From the NCBI RefSeq assembly GCF_003353065.1, contig NZ_CP027806.1:3926501-3990500 (forward strand): DNA of 64,000 bases. Reading direction: 5' to 3'. The notes below the pieces were generated by a model. That model was given only the letters and a program-made list of their open reading frames with translations. It ran no database searches and was not told where the DNA came from. A program made the translations under genes and the position numbers. Every line of letters starts with the position of its first letter. The stretch's first letter is position 1. This stretch comes from Cyclonatronum proteinivorum (GTDB lineage: Bacteria; Bacteroidota; Rhodothermia; Balneolales; Cyclonatronaceae). This document shows positions 1 to 8,881 of the stretch, piece by piece.

Positions 1-62
1 ATCTTCTTTATAGCGATAATTTTCGGGTGATGGTCTTCCGGAAGCGAAATTAGCTCCGAAGC

Positions 63-893
63 CTACTCCGGCCTGAGCAGGCTGAAATACACGATACCCA
101 GCTTCCGGCTTTTTTCAACCCGAAACCCGTGATCGTTGAAGAGCTTGAGCGACTCGGTTTCTGACCAAAATGAAATACCACCCACTCCCGAAGCCTTCTG
201 TGCGAGACTGCCGGCAAACGTATCCGCGCGAAGCAGGTGCATCATAAAGAGGCGGCCGTCATCTTTTATGACGCGTCGCATCTGATGGAGGGCTGCCGCA
301 GGACTCCGAAACTCGTTAAGGCTTCCGCCACATACAAGCAGGTCCGCCGACTGCGCGTAAAACGGGAGGCGACTTACATCAGCTTTAAGGAGATAGAGGT
401 CCGTGCCTGCCGCAAGTGCACGGTTCCGGGTTTCATCAAGCATGGGAGCCGAAAAGTCTATCGCAACCACCTGTGCATTGGGGCTGTGGGCTTTAATACT
501 GCGCGCATAAAAGCCGGTCGAGCAGCCGAGATCAAGTACAAGCTCCCCCGCTTTGGGCTGAGCCCACTGCAGCAGCAGTTCGCGCTCGTCTTCGAAAGAA
601 AAATCTTCCCCGGATAAAATCCCGATGGAGCGCTTTCGCCAGCTGTCTTCGTAAAACTGCGCGGTAGCCGTCAGAAAATTGCTTTGCTGCGCAGGCGTAA
701 TGCCGGAAGGCTTGCCGGGCAGGTATTCGATGATGTTATCGCGAATGCCAATGGTGTCACCTGTTGCGCAGCCCGCATCTCCGTTGAGCCGTTCTTGCAG
801 CCGGGCCGCAGCGGCCGGAACGTGGTAAAAATGCCGTTCATCAAGCGGGTGTTTGAGTGTCAGGCCGTCGGTGTGTGAAGCGGGCTGTGTCAT
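63..893 (-). CDS. Class I SAM-dependent methyltransferase
   Basis: Methyltransferase that should transfer a methyl group from S-adenosylmethionine to an unknown substrate. The SAM-binding motif I (VLDLGCSTGFY) lies about residue 122, followed by a motif-II acidic strand (VVAIDFSAPML) and a post-I LPF...ADLLVCGGSLNEF segment typical of the Methyltransf_11/25 fold. About 120 residues precede the fold and may be a substrate-specific or family-specific N-terminal domain. I chose ATG at 893 (MTQPASH); an in-frame ATG at 956 would add 21 unlikely residues. It lies 140 bases downstream of the PLP decarboxylase on the same strand, so the two may be co-transcribed. The substrate cannot be deduced. Confidence 0.8.
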   Translation of the reverse strand: MTQPASHTDGLTLKHPLDERHFYHVPAAAARLQERLNGDAGCATGDTIGIRDNIIEYLPGKPSGITPAQQSNFLTATAQFYEDSWRKRSIGILSGEDFSFEDERELLLQWAQPKAGELVLDLGCSTGFYARSIKAHSPNAQVVAIDFSAPMLDETRNRALAAGTDLYLLKADVSRLPFYAQSADLLVCGGSLNEFRSPAAALHQMRRVIKDDGRLFMMHLLRADTFAGSLAQKASGVGGISFWSETESLKLFNDHGFRVEKSRKLGIVYFSLLRPE

Positions 894-1033
894 GGTGGCA
901 GGGTGAGATTTTTCAGATTCGTGAGAGGGCAGCAGATTGGCACAATATACGCGCAAGCCCTGCCCCTGCCCAAATCCAAGGGCTGTTACGAATATCCGTG
1001 TTCTGTCTGCAAGTACAAATGACGAAAGCCCCG

Positions 1034-2857
1034 CTATCGCAGGCGGGTGCTGATGATCTCCTTCAGCTTTTCCTTGAAGGCACCCGGATAATCGAGATTG
1101 TCTTTGGTGTCGAAGAACGGATTCATTACCGTCAACCGAATCAGGACAAGCTCCTGCGTATCGTGCACGGCCTGCCAGTTTTGGGTGAAGTCGTCAATCA
1201 GGCGGTCGTAGGCCGGACGCTTCAGCGTGGTTTTGGAGACGTAAAACTCGTGGTTTTCATCCGGACTGAAGGCTTCGTACACTTTCAGGGTGCGGGCGTT
1301 GCTTACGCCGAGCGCTTCGTTTTCGCGGGCAATACAGAAAGTGATGATGTTGGTTTCTGCGTGCGGAAAAATCCGGATCTGCGGATGGGCCGTGCGAAGC
1401 AGCCCTTCGAGTTTGATCCGCGATTCAATGGTGCGCTCCAGGATACGTCCGTAGCCTTCGGCGTTGAGGCCGATGGTGCGCGCGGTGAGCCAGGTCGAAA
1501 CGGCACCCGCGGCGGAGCGTGAACCTTCAATAGTCTGCGGACCCCGCTCGCTCACATTCACAAAGTTGATGTAGGGCGCGATGGATTTCCGGTAGAAGTA
1601 CTCGCGGCGGTTGCGGCACAGGAACGCGCCTGAGGCATAAGGCACATAGCCCAGCTTGTGCGGATCTATCGTGACCGAGTTGGCCCTGCGGATGGCGCCC
1701 AAAGCAAGGCGCATGTTTTCGGACACGACTTCCGCTTCCATATCGAGGGAGCACAAAAATCCGCCGTAGGCCGCATCCACATGGTGCCAGATGTGCCAGC
1801 CGCGCTCTTCGCGGTATTCGTCGAGCATCGCCTGTACTTCGTGTATGGGATCCATCTCGCCCAGCTCGGTCGTGCCCGCAACGGAGACGACCATAAGCGG
1901 CGGACGCTGTCGCTGACGACAGTTTTCCAGGGTTTGGCGCAGCGCAGGAATGCACATGCGGCCCTGTTTGTCCGTTTGCACCCCTACAAAGGCTTCTTCA
2001 CCCAGCCCCATGATATCGACCGCTTTGTTCCAGGAATAATGCTTGTTTTCCGGTACAAGCACGACCGGCCCGGCATAGTCCATATCAAAAACCTGATCGA
2101 GGTTGCGGTACACGTGCACCGGGTTGCCTTTCAGGATGTGGAAGGGATTCAGATCATCATCGTTGAGCTGATATTCGAAGCGGATGCGGTCATAGTTTTC
2201 CCAGCCCATGAGGCAGGAGTCGAACATGTTGAGGCGCTTGTCATTGTATCTGCGGCTGATGGCGCCCGCGGCCAGCCATTTCGCGAAGCGGTCGCGGGCA
2301 CGGAGCGCGCCTTCCAGGTTGGCGACTGTGCCGCCGGATGTAAAGTGCCCCGACCCGGTTTCGGTGCTGTAACCGACCATGCCGAGCAGGTCCCGCACGG
2401 CTTCATCTTCGATCAGAATGCCAACACGGGATGACTCCCCGGAGATGTTGTTGGGATTGTACAGCAAAGTCACAATATGCCCGATGAGGGCCGGCATGGA
2501 AACTTCTGTGACCATGTGTCCGATGTAGCGGGGCGAAAAGCTCGGCACTTCGTTTTGGAGGCGCCGCATGAGGGTGCCTACCTGTTTGCGGATGGTCTCC
2601 CGCCGCTGCATAAAATCCGGGGTTTGCATATCGCGCTCAGAAATAGCGCGGCCGTCGGAGCTGTACAGGGCTTTGCGCCAGGCAAACCAGGCATCAAAAA
2701 GATCATCGAGGATCTCGCGAACCCAGGGGCTGTTTTCTGCCTGCGGACCCAGGAAAAAGCTTTTAAGGGCGATATCACCGGGCTCGCAAAAAAGGTCGGA
2801 GGAAGAATCTGAGGTAGTATCCGCACTTTTGGCGGCTTCAGTCGGAGAAATAGTCAT
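1034..2857 (-). CDS. Group II pyridoxal-phosphate-dependent decarboxylase
   Basis: A 607-residue member of the group II PLP decarboxylases (glutamate/aspartate/aromatic amino-acid type, fold type I). HVDAAYGG near residue 361 supplies the aspartate that contacts the PLP ring nitrogen, and IDPHKLG near residue 399 carries the Schiff-base lysine. TGSGHFTSGGTVAN upstream is the usual phosphate-binding region. It is longer than the ~470-540 residues of classical glutamate decarboxylases, with an extended N-terminus containing a Ser/Thr/Asp-rich start. Substrate preference (Glu, Asp, Tyr) cannot be read from the sequence. A methyltransferase follows on the same strand. Confidence 0.88.
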   Translation of the reverse strand: MTISPTEAAKSADTTSDSSSDLFCEPGDIALKSFFLGPQAENSPWVREILDDLFDAWFAWRKALYSSDGRAISERDMQTPDFMQRRETIRKQVGTLMRRLQNEVPSFSPRYIGHMVTEVSMPALIGHIVTLLYNPNNISGESSRVGILIEDEAVRDLLGMVGYSTETGSGHFTSGGTVANLEGALRARDRFAKWLAAGAISRRYNDKRLNMFDSCLMGWENYDRIRFEYQLNDDDLNPFHILKGNPVHVYRNLDQVFDMDYAGPVVLVPENKHYSWNKAVDIMGLGEEAFVGVQTDKQGRMCIPALRQTLENCRQRQRPPLMVVSVAGTTELGEMDPIHEVQAMLDEYREERGWHIWHHVDAAYGGFLCSLDMEAEVVSENMRLALGAIRRANSVTIDPHKLGYVPYASGAFLCRNRREYFYRKSIAPYINFVNVSERGPQTIEGSRSAAGAVSTWLTARTIGLNAEGYGRILERTIESRIKLEGLLRTAHPQIRIFPHAETNIITFCIARENEALGVSNARTLKVYEAFSPDENHEFYVSKTTLKRPAYDRLIDDFTQNWQAVHDTQELVLIRLTVMNPFFDTKDNLDYPGAFKEKLKEIISTRLR

Positions 2858-3240
2858 GGAAAAATTCAGGAATCAAATAAGATCAGAAGGAAAAAAAGGA
2901 AGGGACAGCGTTCGGATATAAGCTTACAGACGGCTTTGGTGCTATCGAAGTGCATCAACCCTTTCTCATTGTTTATTGTTCAAACAAGTAATTTGCGCCA
3001 AAAATACGACATTAGTATTAGATTTGAAAGATGTTCGAACAAGCAAGTGCTGTTCCGTTGGAAAGCCGGATTTGGAAGAAACCGTCCCGTTTCGCTTACA
3101 GACACAGTTTTTCCAAAGAAAGAGAGATTGCTGCGGACTTTATTTTTCGCGGCAATCAGGCTTCAGACGGTGCCGCCTAAGCTATCCCCTTAGCAGCTGA
3201 AGTCTTTTTCCGACTCATGCTGAGATCCAAGGAGCACAAA
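2858..3240. other. Intergenic region without a recognised gene
   Basis: About 380 bases, noticeably A+T-richer than the flanks, between the start of the decarboxylase and the porin terminator. It should contain the decarboxylase promoter on the minus strand. The plus-strand open frames here start with cysteine/arginine-rich low-quality sequence and match nothing I recognise. Confidence 0.4.
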
Positions 3241-3302
3241 AAAAGGATTGAGCTTGTTCACGCAGGAAATCATCTGCGCAAATCCGGCTCAATCCCTTTT
3301 AA
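3241..3302 (-). terminator. Hairpin terminator of the porin gene
   Basis: The arms AAAAGGATTGAGC (3241-3253) and GCTCAATCCCTTTT (3287-3300) pair around a 33-base loop that can itself partly fold. Read on the minus strand the stem is followed by a T run (complement of the A run ending at 3244), placing it about 30 bases after the porin stop codon. Confidence 0.7.
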
Positions 3303-3334
3303 CCTAAATCCCCGGGCTATTCGAGTAATTGCTG

Positions 3335-4354
3335 TCAGAACTGAAACTGCATCAGTCCGGAAATACCGGAGAAGTTGTCTCCGAACTCGTTGAATTCCGC
3401 AGAGGCATTTACCTGAAAACTGAAGGTGCGGGTTGCCTGATAGTTCCAGCCGAGAATAAAGAGATCGGATTGGCGGTCAGTCAGGTCGTAGTCGAGATAA
3501 TCCCAGCGTACGAGCAGCTGCGTGTTGTCAGTCACCTGAAGGCCAAGGGTGATAAAGAAGCTCGTAATGGTTTCTTCATCTCCGCTTAGTTCGACGGCAT
3601 CGAAGCGCGTTTGGAGCAGTTCGAAGGAGCTGATGAACATACCGCGATCGAACTGCACGAATCCACCGTAGAGGTAGCGATCGCCTTCAGAGGTGAGTCC
3701 GCTGCGGCCAACGCGCGCATTTTCGGTCTGATTGAGAAAGCCGCTCACACCAACATTAAGCCTGCCGTCTTCAACGGGCACATGATACGCGAGCCGTCCG
3801 GTGTACATAAAGCGGTTGTCGTTATCCCGGGTGAGTCCGGTACCGTTATATACTCCGAAGCGGTAGTTCCAGTTGCCCGGACTTCCCAGGGCGGTGATCC
3901 CGATTTCGCGGGAGTTCATCATCGTACCAACCAAACGGGCACGGTTGATGAAGTCGGTAGCACCGGGATTCGGATCGAGATCAATAGATACAAACGGCTT
4001 GAAGGCACCGAACATCACGTGAAAGTCAGGGCTCACCCGGTAGCCGAGCTGCGCATCGAGAATAGTGGGCGAGTTGCGGAATTCAAGCTGAAACCGGTAC
4101 AGGAACTGACTATCGAGCTGCCCCCGCACATCAAGACGCTGTGCGCCGAGATCAAAGCCCCTGCCGCCGTTGTAGTTGTCATCATCCAAAGAAAAATTAA
4201 ACTCGCTTTGGTGCAGGAAGCTGATACTCATGAAATCCCGCTTGAGCAGGCTTCGCATTTCATCATACTTGGGGGTCGTTTGTGCCTGCAAATCAGCGGC
4301 AAAAAGGCCAGCGACGATAAACATCAACAGGCTGAAGCGTAACAGTTGTGTCAT
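3335..4354 (-). CDS. Outer-membrane porin, phosphate-selective O/P-like
   Basis: A 339-residue outer-membrane beta-barrel of the porin O/P type, expected to form a diffusion channel for anions or small solutes. It begins with a clear signal peptide (MTQLLRFSLLMFIVAGLFAADLQA, cleavage after AQA/DLQA). The rest alternates hydrophobic and polar residues in short strands, has FQLEFRN...DAQLGYRVSPDFHVMFG-type strand pairs, and ends in phenylalanine (LMQFQF), the usual outer-membrane insertion signal. The ion or solute selectivity is not visible. It is divergent from the TonB receptor at 4605, with about 250 bases for the two promoters, so a joint regulator is possible but no operator was recognised. 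Confidence 0.75.
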   Translation of the reverse strand: MTQLLRFSLLMFIVAGLFAADLQAQTTPKYDEMRSLLKRDFMSISFLHQSEFNFSLDDDNYNGGRGFDLGAQRLDVRGQLDSQFLYRFQLEFRNSPTILDAQLGYRVSPDFHVMFGAFKPFVSIDLDPNPGATDFINRARLVGTMMNSREIGITALGSPGNWNYRFGVYNGTGLTRDNDNRFMYTGRLAYHVPVEDGRLNVGVSGFLNQTENARVGRSGLTSEGDRYLYGGFVQFDRGMFISSFELLQTRFDAVELSGDEETITSFFITLGLQVTDNTQLLVRWDYLDYDLTDRQSDLFILGWNYQATRTFSFQVNASAEFNEFGDNFSGISGLMQFQF

Positions 4355-4604
4355 AAAGATATCCGGTTTATGGGGTTTGGAATTGCAAATAATAAGATAT
4401 TAAAATCTGAATATTTTCGTAGCTAATTTAGGACGGATACGGACCATTTTCAGCGACTTTTGTTACAAGACGTCACCTGTCTCTTACCCCTTGCATACGA
4501 ACGATTTAGTCAGATCAGCCGGTTTTATGCGTCACTATTCATTCGGCTTTTTATTCATCCAAAGCTGCACCTGACCTGATTATTTATCTCAACCCATTTG
4601 TCCC

Positions 4605-6986
4605 ATGCTGTATGCCCAAAGTCTGACACGCTTACCCCGAATCGTTTTGCTACTTGCACTAACGGTATTTTTTTCTTCTGAACTATTGCTTGCACAACAA
4701 ACCGGTACGCTCAACGGTCGGGTGACTGACGCCAGGACGGGCGAACCGCTGATTGGCGCGAATGTCGGCATCGAAGGCACCGCTATGGGAGCAAGTACCA
4801 ATCTTGAGGGTTTCTTCGAAATCCGGAATATTCCTGTTGGCAGCTACAACGTGGTTGCCACCTTTGTGGGCTATGAGCGCGAGCGGCGCATTAACATTCA
4901 GGTGCGCTCTACCGGAAACCGCGACATCAATTTTGAACTGCAGCCTACCGCTGATGAGCTTGATGAACTCGTCTTTACCGTGTCTGAACCTTTCAGGGCG
5001 CCGGTTGAAAACCCCACTTCGTTTAACCGCCTGTCGCCGGAAGAAATCGCAACGTACCCTGCCGGCAACAGCGATATTGCCAAGGTCGTGCAGTCGCTGC
5101 CGGGGGTCTCAGGTTCAGTGACCGGCTTCCGGAATGATGTCATAATCCGGGGCGGGGCGCCGAATGAGAACGTCTATTTTATTGACGGCATCGAAATTCC
5201 GACCATCAACCATTTTTCCACGCAGGGCAGCGCGGGCGGGCCTGTAGGTTTGCTGAATGTGACTTTTTTTGAAGGCGTTGACCTGAGTACGAGTGCGTTT
5301 GGCGCGCGCTATGCCAACGCGCTTTCAGGTGTGCTGCAGTTCAATCAGCGCAACGGCAACGACCGGGAATTCCGCACCAATTTCCGGGTCGGTGCAAGCG
5401 AGGCGGGCATTACCGCTGAAGGGCCGCTCTTTCGCGGTGGCGAGCCCACGTCTAACACCACCTTCATTGCGTCCGTACGCCGCTCTTACCTGCAGCTCCT
5501 TTTTCAGCTCATTGATCTCCCCTTCCTGCCCGACTATTGGGATTATCAGTACAAGGTCAATCACCGCATTGATTCCTTCAATGATGTGTATCTCACAGGT
5601 GTGGGTTCCATCAATGATTTCCGCATTAATGTACCGGGTGATCTCACGCCCGACCGGCAGGCCATTCTGGAGCAGGTACCGGTTATTCGTCAGCGAACCA
5701 ATACTACCGGAATCGCGTGGCGCAGCCGGCTGCAGAGCAGTAACGGCTTCTGGCTGAGCAGCCTGAGCAGCAGCTGGTTTTACAATGATTTCCGCCGTTT
5801 CCGCGACAATGAGAATCAGGAAGGGCTGTTTGCACAGAATACGGCAACGGAATGGCGTCATACCGCGAGAACGGAACTTCGGTACTTCACCGAAAAAAGC
5901 ACCTGGAACACAGGGCTGAGCTTTCGCGTGAATCAGTTCCGCAATGATTTCTTTGATGACAACACCGGTATTTCGTTCGACGACGGTCTCGATTTTGTTA
6001 GCTACGGGGCTTTCTTTCAGTGGTCACGGCCGGTTTGGGACGGGCGTCTCGACCTGACCGCGGGTTTCCGTTTCGATGGTAATACCTTCACCGATACCGG
6101 CAACGAAATTTACCGCACCTTCTCGCCCCGTGCCGCAGCAAGCCTGCGCCTCGACGAAAGCGGGCAATGGCGCATGACCGCTTCTGCAGGGCGCTACTTC
6201 AAAAAGCCCCCCATGAACCTTCTGGGTTTTCGTAAAGACGGCGATTTCGTGAACCGCTCGGCCCGCTACATCCGCAGCGATCACCTGACCTATGGCTTTG
6301 AGTTTTTCCCCCGAAACAGCACCCGTTTTGCCGTCGAAGGATTTTTGAAGCTGTATGATGATTACCCCGTTTCCGTAACCGAAGGCGTGAGTCTGGCCAA
6401 TCTCGGCGGGGGTTTTGACGTACTCGGAAATGACGCTGTTGAATCAGCCGGGCGGGGCCGCACCTATGGCGTTGAGTTTGTGTATCAGCAGAAGTTTGAG
6501 ACCAATTACTACGCCATTCTGGCTTATACGCTGTTCTGGAGCGAATTCACGGGATTCGACCGGGATGAGTTCCGCCCGTCGGCCTGGGACAGCCGTCATT
6601 TGCTGAGCTTTACCGGAGGATACCGCCTCGGTGCCAACTGGGAATTCAGCCTGCGCAGCCGCATCATTGGACGTACCCCCTTCGCCCCTATTGACGAAGC
6701 GGCTTCCATTGAGCGCTATCCGGCTTTTGTGTTCGATTTCGACCGCCTCGGTGACGAACGCCTTAGCTTGTTTAGCGTGACAGACATCCGCATTGACCGC
6801 AAATGGAATTTCAGCAGCTTCTCGCTTGATCTCTTCCTGGAGGTTCAAAACCTTTTCGGACAAAACACCCCGAGCGAACCAAGCTATTTGCTCCAAACTG
6901 AAAACGGTGAGTCCACGCTGAAGCGGGTCGATCAGCTCAGCGATTCATCTGTGCTGCCAACCATCGGTCTCATTATAGATTTCTGA
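4605..6986 (+). CDS. TonB-dependent outer-membrane receptor
   Basis: A 793-residue energy-dependent outer-membrane transporter. A signal peptide (residues 1-30, cleaved near LLLAQQ) is followed by a CarboxypepD_reg-like beta-sandwich (about 33-115; GRVTDARTGEPLIGANV is characteristic), then a plug domain (about 140-240; VVQSLPGVSG, IIRGGAPNENVYFIDGIEI) and a beta-barrel to the C-terminal IGLIIDF. This architecture is standard in Bacteroidota relatives; unlike SusC proteins it is short and has no adjacent SusD, so a siderophore, cobalamin or metal ligand is as likely as a glycan. Start chosen at the ATG preceding the signal peptide. The ligand is unknown. Confidence 0.9.
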   Translation: MLYAQSLTRLPRIVLLLALTVFFSSELLLAQQTGTLNGRVTDARTGEPLIGANVGIEGTAMGASTNLEGFFEIRNIPVGSYNVVATFVGYERERRINIQVRSTGNRDINFELQPTADELDELVFTVSEPFRAPVENPTSFNRLSPEEIATYPAGNSDIAKVVQSLPGVSGSVTGFRNDVIIRGGAPNENVYFIDGIEIPTINHFSTQGSAGGPVGLLNVTFFEGVDLSTSAFGARYANALSGVLQFNQRNGNDREFRTNFRVGASEAGITAEGPLFRGGEPTSNTTFIASVRRSYLQLLFQLIDLPFLPDYWDYQYKVNHRIDSFNDVYLTGVGSINDFRINVPGDLTPDRQAILEQVPVIRQRTNTTGIAWRSRLQSSNGFWLSSLSSSWFYNDFRRFRDNENQEGLFAQNTATEWRHTARTELRYFTEKSTWNTGLSFRVNQFRNDFFDDNTGISFDDGLDFVSYGAFFQWSRPVWDGRLDLTAGFRFDGNTFTDTGNEIYRTFSPRAAASLRLDESGQWRMTASAGRYFKKPPMNLLGFRKDGDFVNRSARYIRSDHLTYGFEFFPRNSTRFAVEGFLKLYDDYPVSVTEGVSLANLGGGFDVLGNDAVESAGRGRTYGVEFVYQQKFETNYYAILAYTLFWSEFTGFDRDEFRPSAWDSRHLLSFTGGYRLGANWEFSLRSRIIGRTPFAPIDEAASIERYPAFVFDFDRLGDERLSLFSVTDIRIDRKWNFSSFSLDLFLEVQNLFGQNTPSEPSYLLQTENGESTLKRVDQLSDSSVLPTIGLIIDF

Positions 6987-7295
6987 GCCGCAACACGGCT
7001 TGAGTCAGCCGGAAGTTTCCTTGCATAAAAGCCGTTTAACACCTTTGCACAGAGCAACGCTCTTTTAGGAACGTTGTTCATTGGCTTATAGTCGCAGGGC
7101 CGCGAGCGGAAATATTTCACTGCACGCTCATGGCATGTCCTAACGCAGGACTTTCCCCACGGACGAGCCGTTTTTTCTTATCGTTATGTTCGCTTAAGAC
7201 CGGTATCTCAATAGTGACCGTGCATTTTGGGGCATAACGGCGGATAAATCAGGGATGGGGCGTGTGCAGCCTGCTAAGCGGCTACAGTTTCAGCC
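6987..7295. other. Convergent intergenic region
   Basis: About 310 bases between the ends of the TonB receptor and the OmpA gene. I see no coding frame of quality; a TTTTTTC run at about 7171-7177 follows a weak G+C-rich stretch that could end receptor transcripts, but no strong stem was found. Confidence 0.35.
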
Positions 7296-7330
7296 ATAAA
7301 AAAAGCATCAGTCTGAAAACAGACTGATGC
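7296..7330 (-). terminator. Terminator of the OmpA-family gene
   Basis: Perfect 11-base stem GCATCAGTCTG (7305-7315) / CAGACTGATGC (7320-7330) with a 4-base A loop. On the minus strand the stem is followed by a run of seven T (complement of 7298-7304), a textbook intrinsic terminator 65 bases past the OmpA stop. Confidence 0.85.
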
Positions 7331-7394
7331 TCTGAAAAGTAAGTCTGACGCCCTTTATCGACGGCGGACTTAAAAACCATGTTATCGTTTCAGC

Positions 7395-8345
7395 TTAGTC
7401 GTTAAACTGTGGCTGGAAACGGAAGGGGTGAATCGGCTCGGAGGCTGCACGACGGTTTTCACGGCAGCCGCGGTCGCCCGGAATCGGATTCATACATGGA
7501 TTCGGATCTACACCCAGACCAACAACAGTCATGCGCTCGCTTGAGATACCTTCTGCACGGTAGAAATCAGCAACTGCATTCGCACGGCGAACAGACAGGC
7601 GAAGGTTGTACTGATCGGTACCTACAGGATCCGTGAAAGCTTCAATACGGATGGTGTAGTTCGGGTTGGTATTAAGTTTCTCAACATTCTCGGTCAGTAA
7701 ACCACGGGCTTCTCTGTCAATGTTAGAGCGGTCAAAATCGAAGTTGATTTGATTCAGCTCACGAATAACGACAGGATCATTAGGATCGAGGGGATCTGTA
7801 CCCATTTCGATTTCCTGTCCGTCGGTGAATCCGTCACCGTCAGTATCAGGATTGAGGGGGTCTGTGCCGTACACATAAATTTCGTCGTAGTCAGAGAGAC
7901 CGTCGCCATCTGTATCAGGATTCAGCGGGTCGGTGCCGTACACATAAATCTCATCGTAGTCAGAAAGGCCGTCACCGTCTGTATCAGGGTTCAGCGGGTC
8001 GGTACTATACACGTAGATTTCATCAAAATCAGAAAGGCCGTCGCCATCTGTATCAGGATTGAGCGGATCGGTGCCATACACATAAATTTCGTCATAATCA
8101 GAGAGGCCATCACCATCTGTATCAGGATTGAGCGGGTCAGTGCCATAAACAAAAATTTCGTCGTAATCTGACAGACCGTCGCCATCGGTATCCAGTGTTT
8201 TTAAAACTTCGGGATCAAGACTCATCAGGTAGTCAAGGGTCCGCTCACTGGGAGGCAGCAGTTCTTGGGATGAACGACATGCTGAGAACAACAGCACGGT
8301 AATAAAGAGAAAGAATATTGCTCTTACAGTCAGGTTCATAGTCAT
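7395..8345 (-). CDS. OmpA-family lipoprotein with TSP3-type calcium-binding repeats
   Basis: A 316-residue outer-membrane lipoprotein predicted to link the outer membrane to peptidoglycan. Lipobox LFSAC puts the acylated cysteine at residue 23. Residues 52-166 are five near-identical 23-residue thrombospondin type 3 units ([20 protein letters not shown]), plus a sixth diverged unit, each with Asp residues for calcium. Residues from about 205 form an OmpA C-like domain ([32 protein letters not shown]; final NRRA) that binds diaminopimelate-containing peptidoglycan. The tail after NRRA is short. It carries its own terminator and a long upstream gap, so it is probably monocistronic. Start: a second ATG lies two codons downstream (MTMN). 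Confidence 0.9.
   Translation of the reverse strand: MTMNLTVRAIFFLFITVLLFSACRSSQELLPPSERTLDYLMSLDPEVLKTLDTDGDGLSDYDEIFVYGTDPLNPDTDGDGLSDYDEIYVYGTDPLNPDTDGDGLSDFDEIYVYSTDPLNPDTDGDGLSDYDEIYVYGTDPLNPDTDGDGLSDYDEIYVYGTDPLNPDTDGDGFTDGQEIEMGTDPLDPNDPVVIRELNQINFDFDRSNIDREARGLLTENVEKLNTNPNYTIRIEAFTDPVGTDQYNLRLSVRRANAVADFYRAEGISSERMTVVGLGVDPNPCMNPIPGDRGCRENRRAASEPIHPFRFQPQFND
7848..8192 (-). repeat. Tandem 69-base coding repeat (five units)
   Basis: Five consecutive 69-base units encoding the 23-residue TSP3 calcium-binding repeats of the OmpA-family lipoprotein. Units differ by scattered silent changes and a few replacements (Y/F, G/S), so they are similar enough for copy number to change by slippage or recombination without breaking the frame. 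Confidence 0.9.
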
Positions 8346-8881
8346 AGTTAAAACAGGCGTGGATTGTGAGTACGTGAAAAGTGAATATCGAATATATCAT
8401 TTTTTTGCCTCTTTACCCTGCATATTCATCAGTAAATTTTATGCCTGTTCAGGTTCAGTACCGCAGGCAGTGCAATATCGCAGCACTTCAATTTGACGCT
8501 TGAGCCAGGCTACCGACACATTTCTTAAAGTAAGTATCATATTGTACTTGCAGAAAATCATTTGCTACCCTGCGTTCGGCAGAGATGGATATCTGCTGAA
8601 TCCCCCCCTTTGGCTGCAAACTAATGCAGCTTTTGCCGCTCACAAAATAAAACCTACCGTTCACAAGGTGCATTTGTCCGCTGACTTATAATCTGATTAT
8701 ACTTGATACATAATTTTTTTTCTTATCTCCAGACGTCAACTCCCAAACATAAACCCTGCCGCATCATCTGCTGCGTACATGCTGAAGCATAACTAACATC
8801 AGGAGAAAAATGAGTCCTAACCGGAGTTGTTACAGGCAAGGCAACTCTGCAGCGAAGTACAGCAGTTGATGCGGCTTTTTT
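8346..8881. other. Intergenic region upstream of the OmpA gene
   Basis: About 535 bases. It must hold the minus-strand promoter of the OmpA gene (an A+T-rich stretch lies at 8380-8410). Near 8824-8847 GAGTTG and CAACTC can pair as a weak hairpin after the kinase gene. The two ~60-codon open frames here, one per strand, have no coding character. Confidence 0.4.

Noticed and set aside
2936-3193. 85-codon plus-strand frame after the decarboxylase promoter region
   Set aside because: Composition and residue pattern are not protein-like and there is no start signal.
7848-8192. Regular 69-base repeats as a possible CRISPR array
   Set aside because: They are coding TSP3 units in frame within an OmpA lipoprotein and have no variable spacers; no CRISPR array was seen anywhere in the window.
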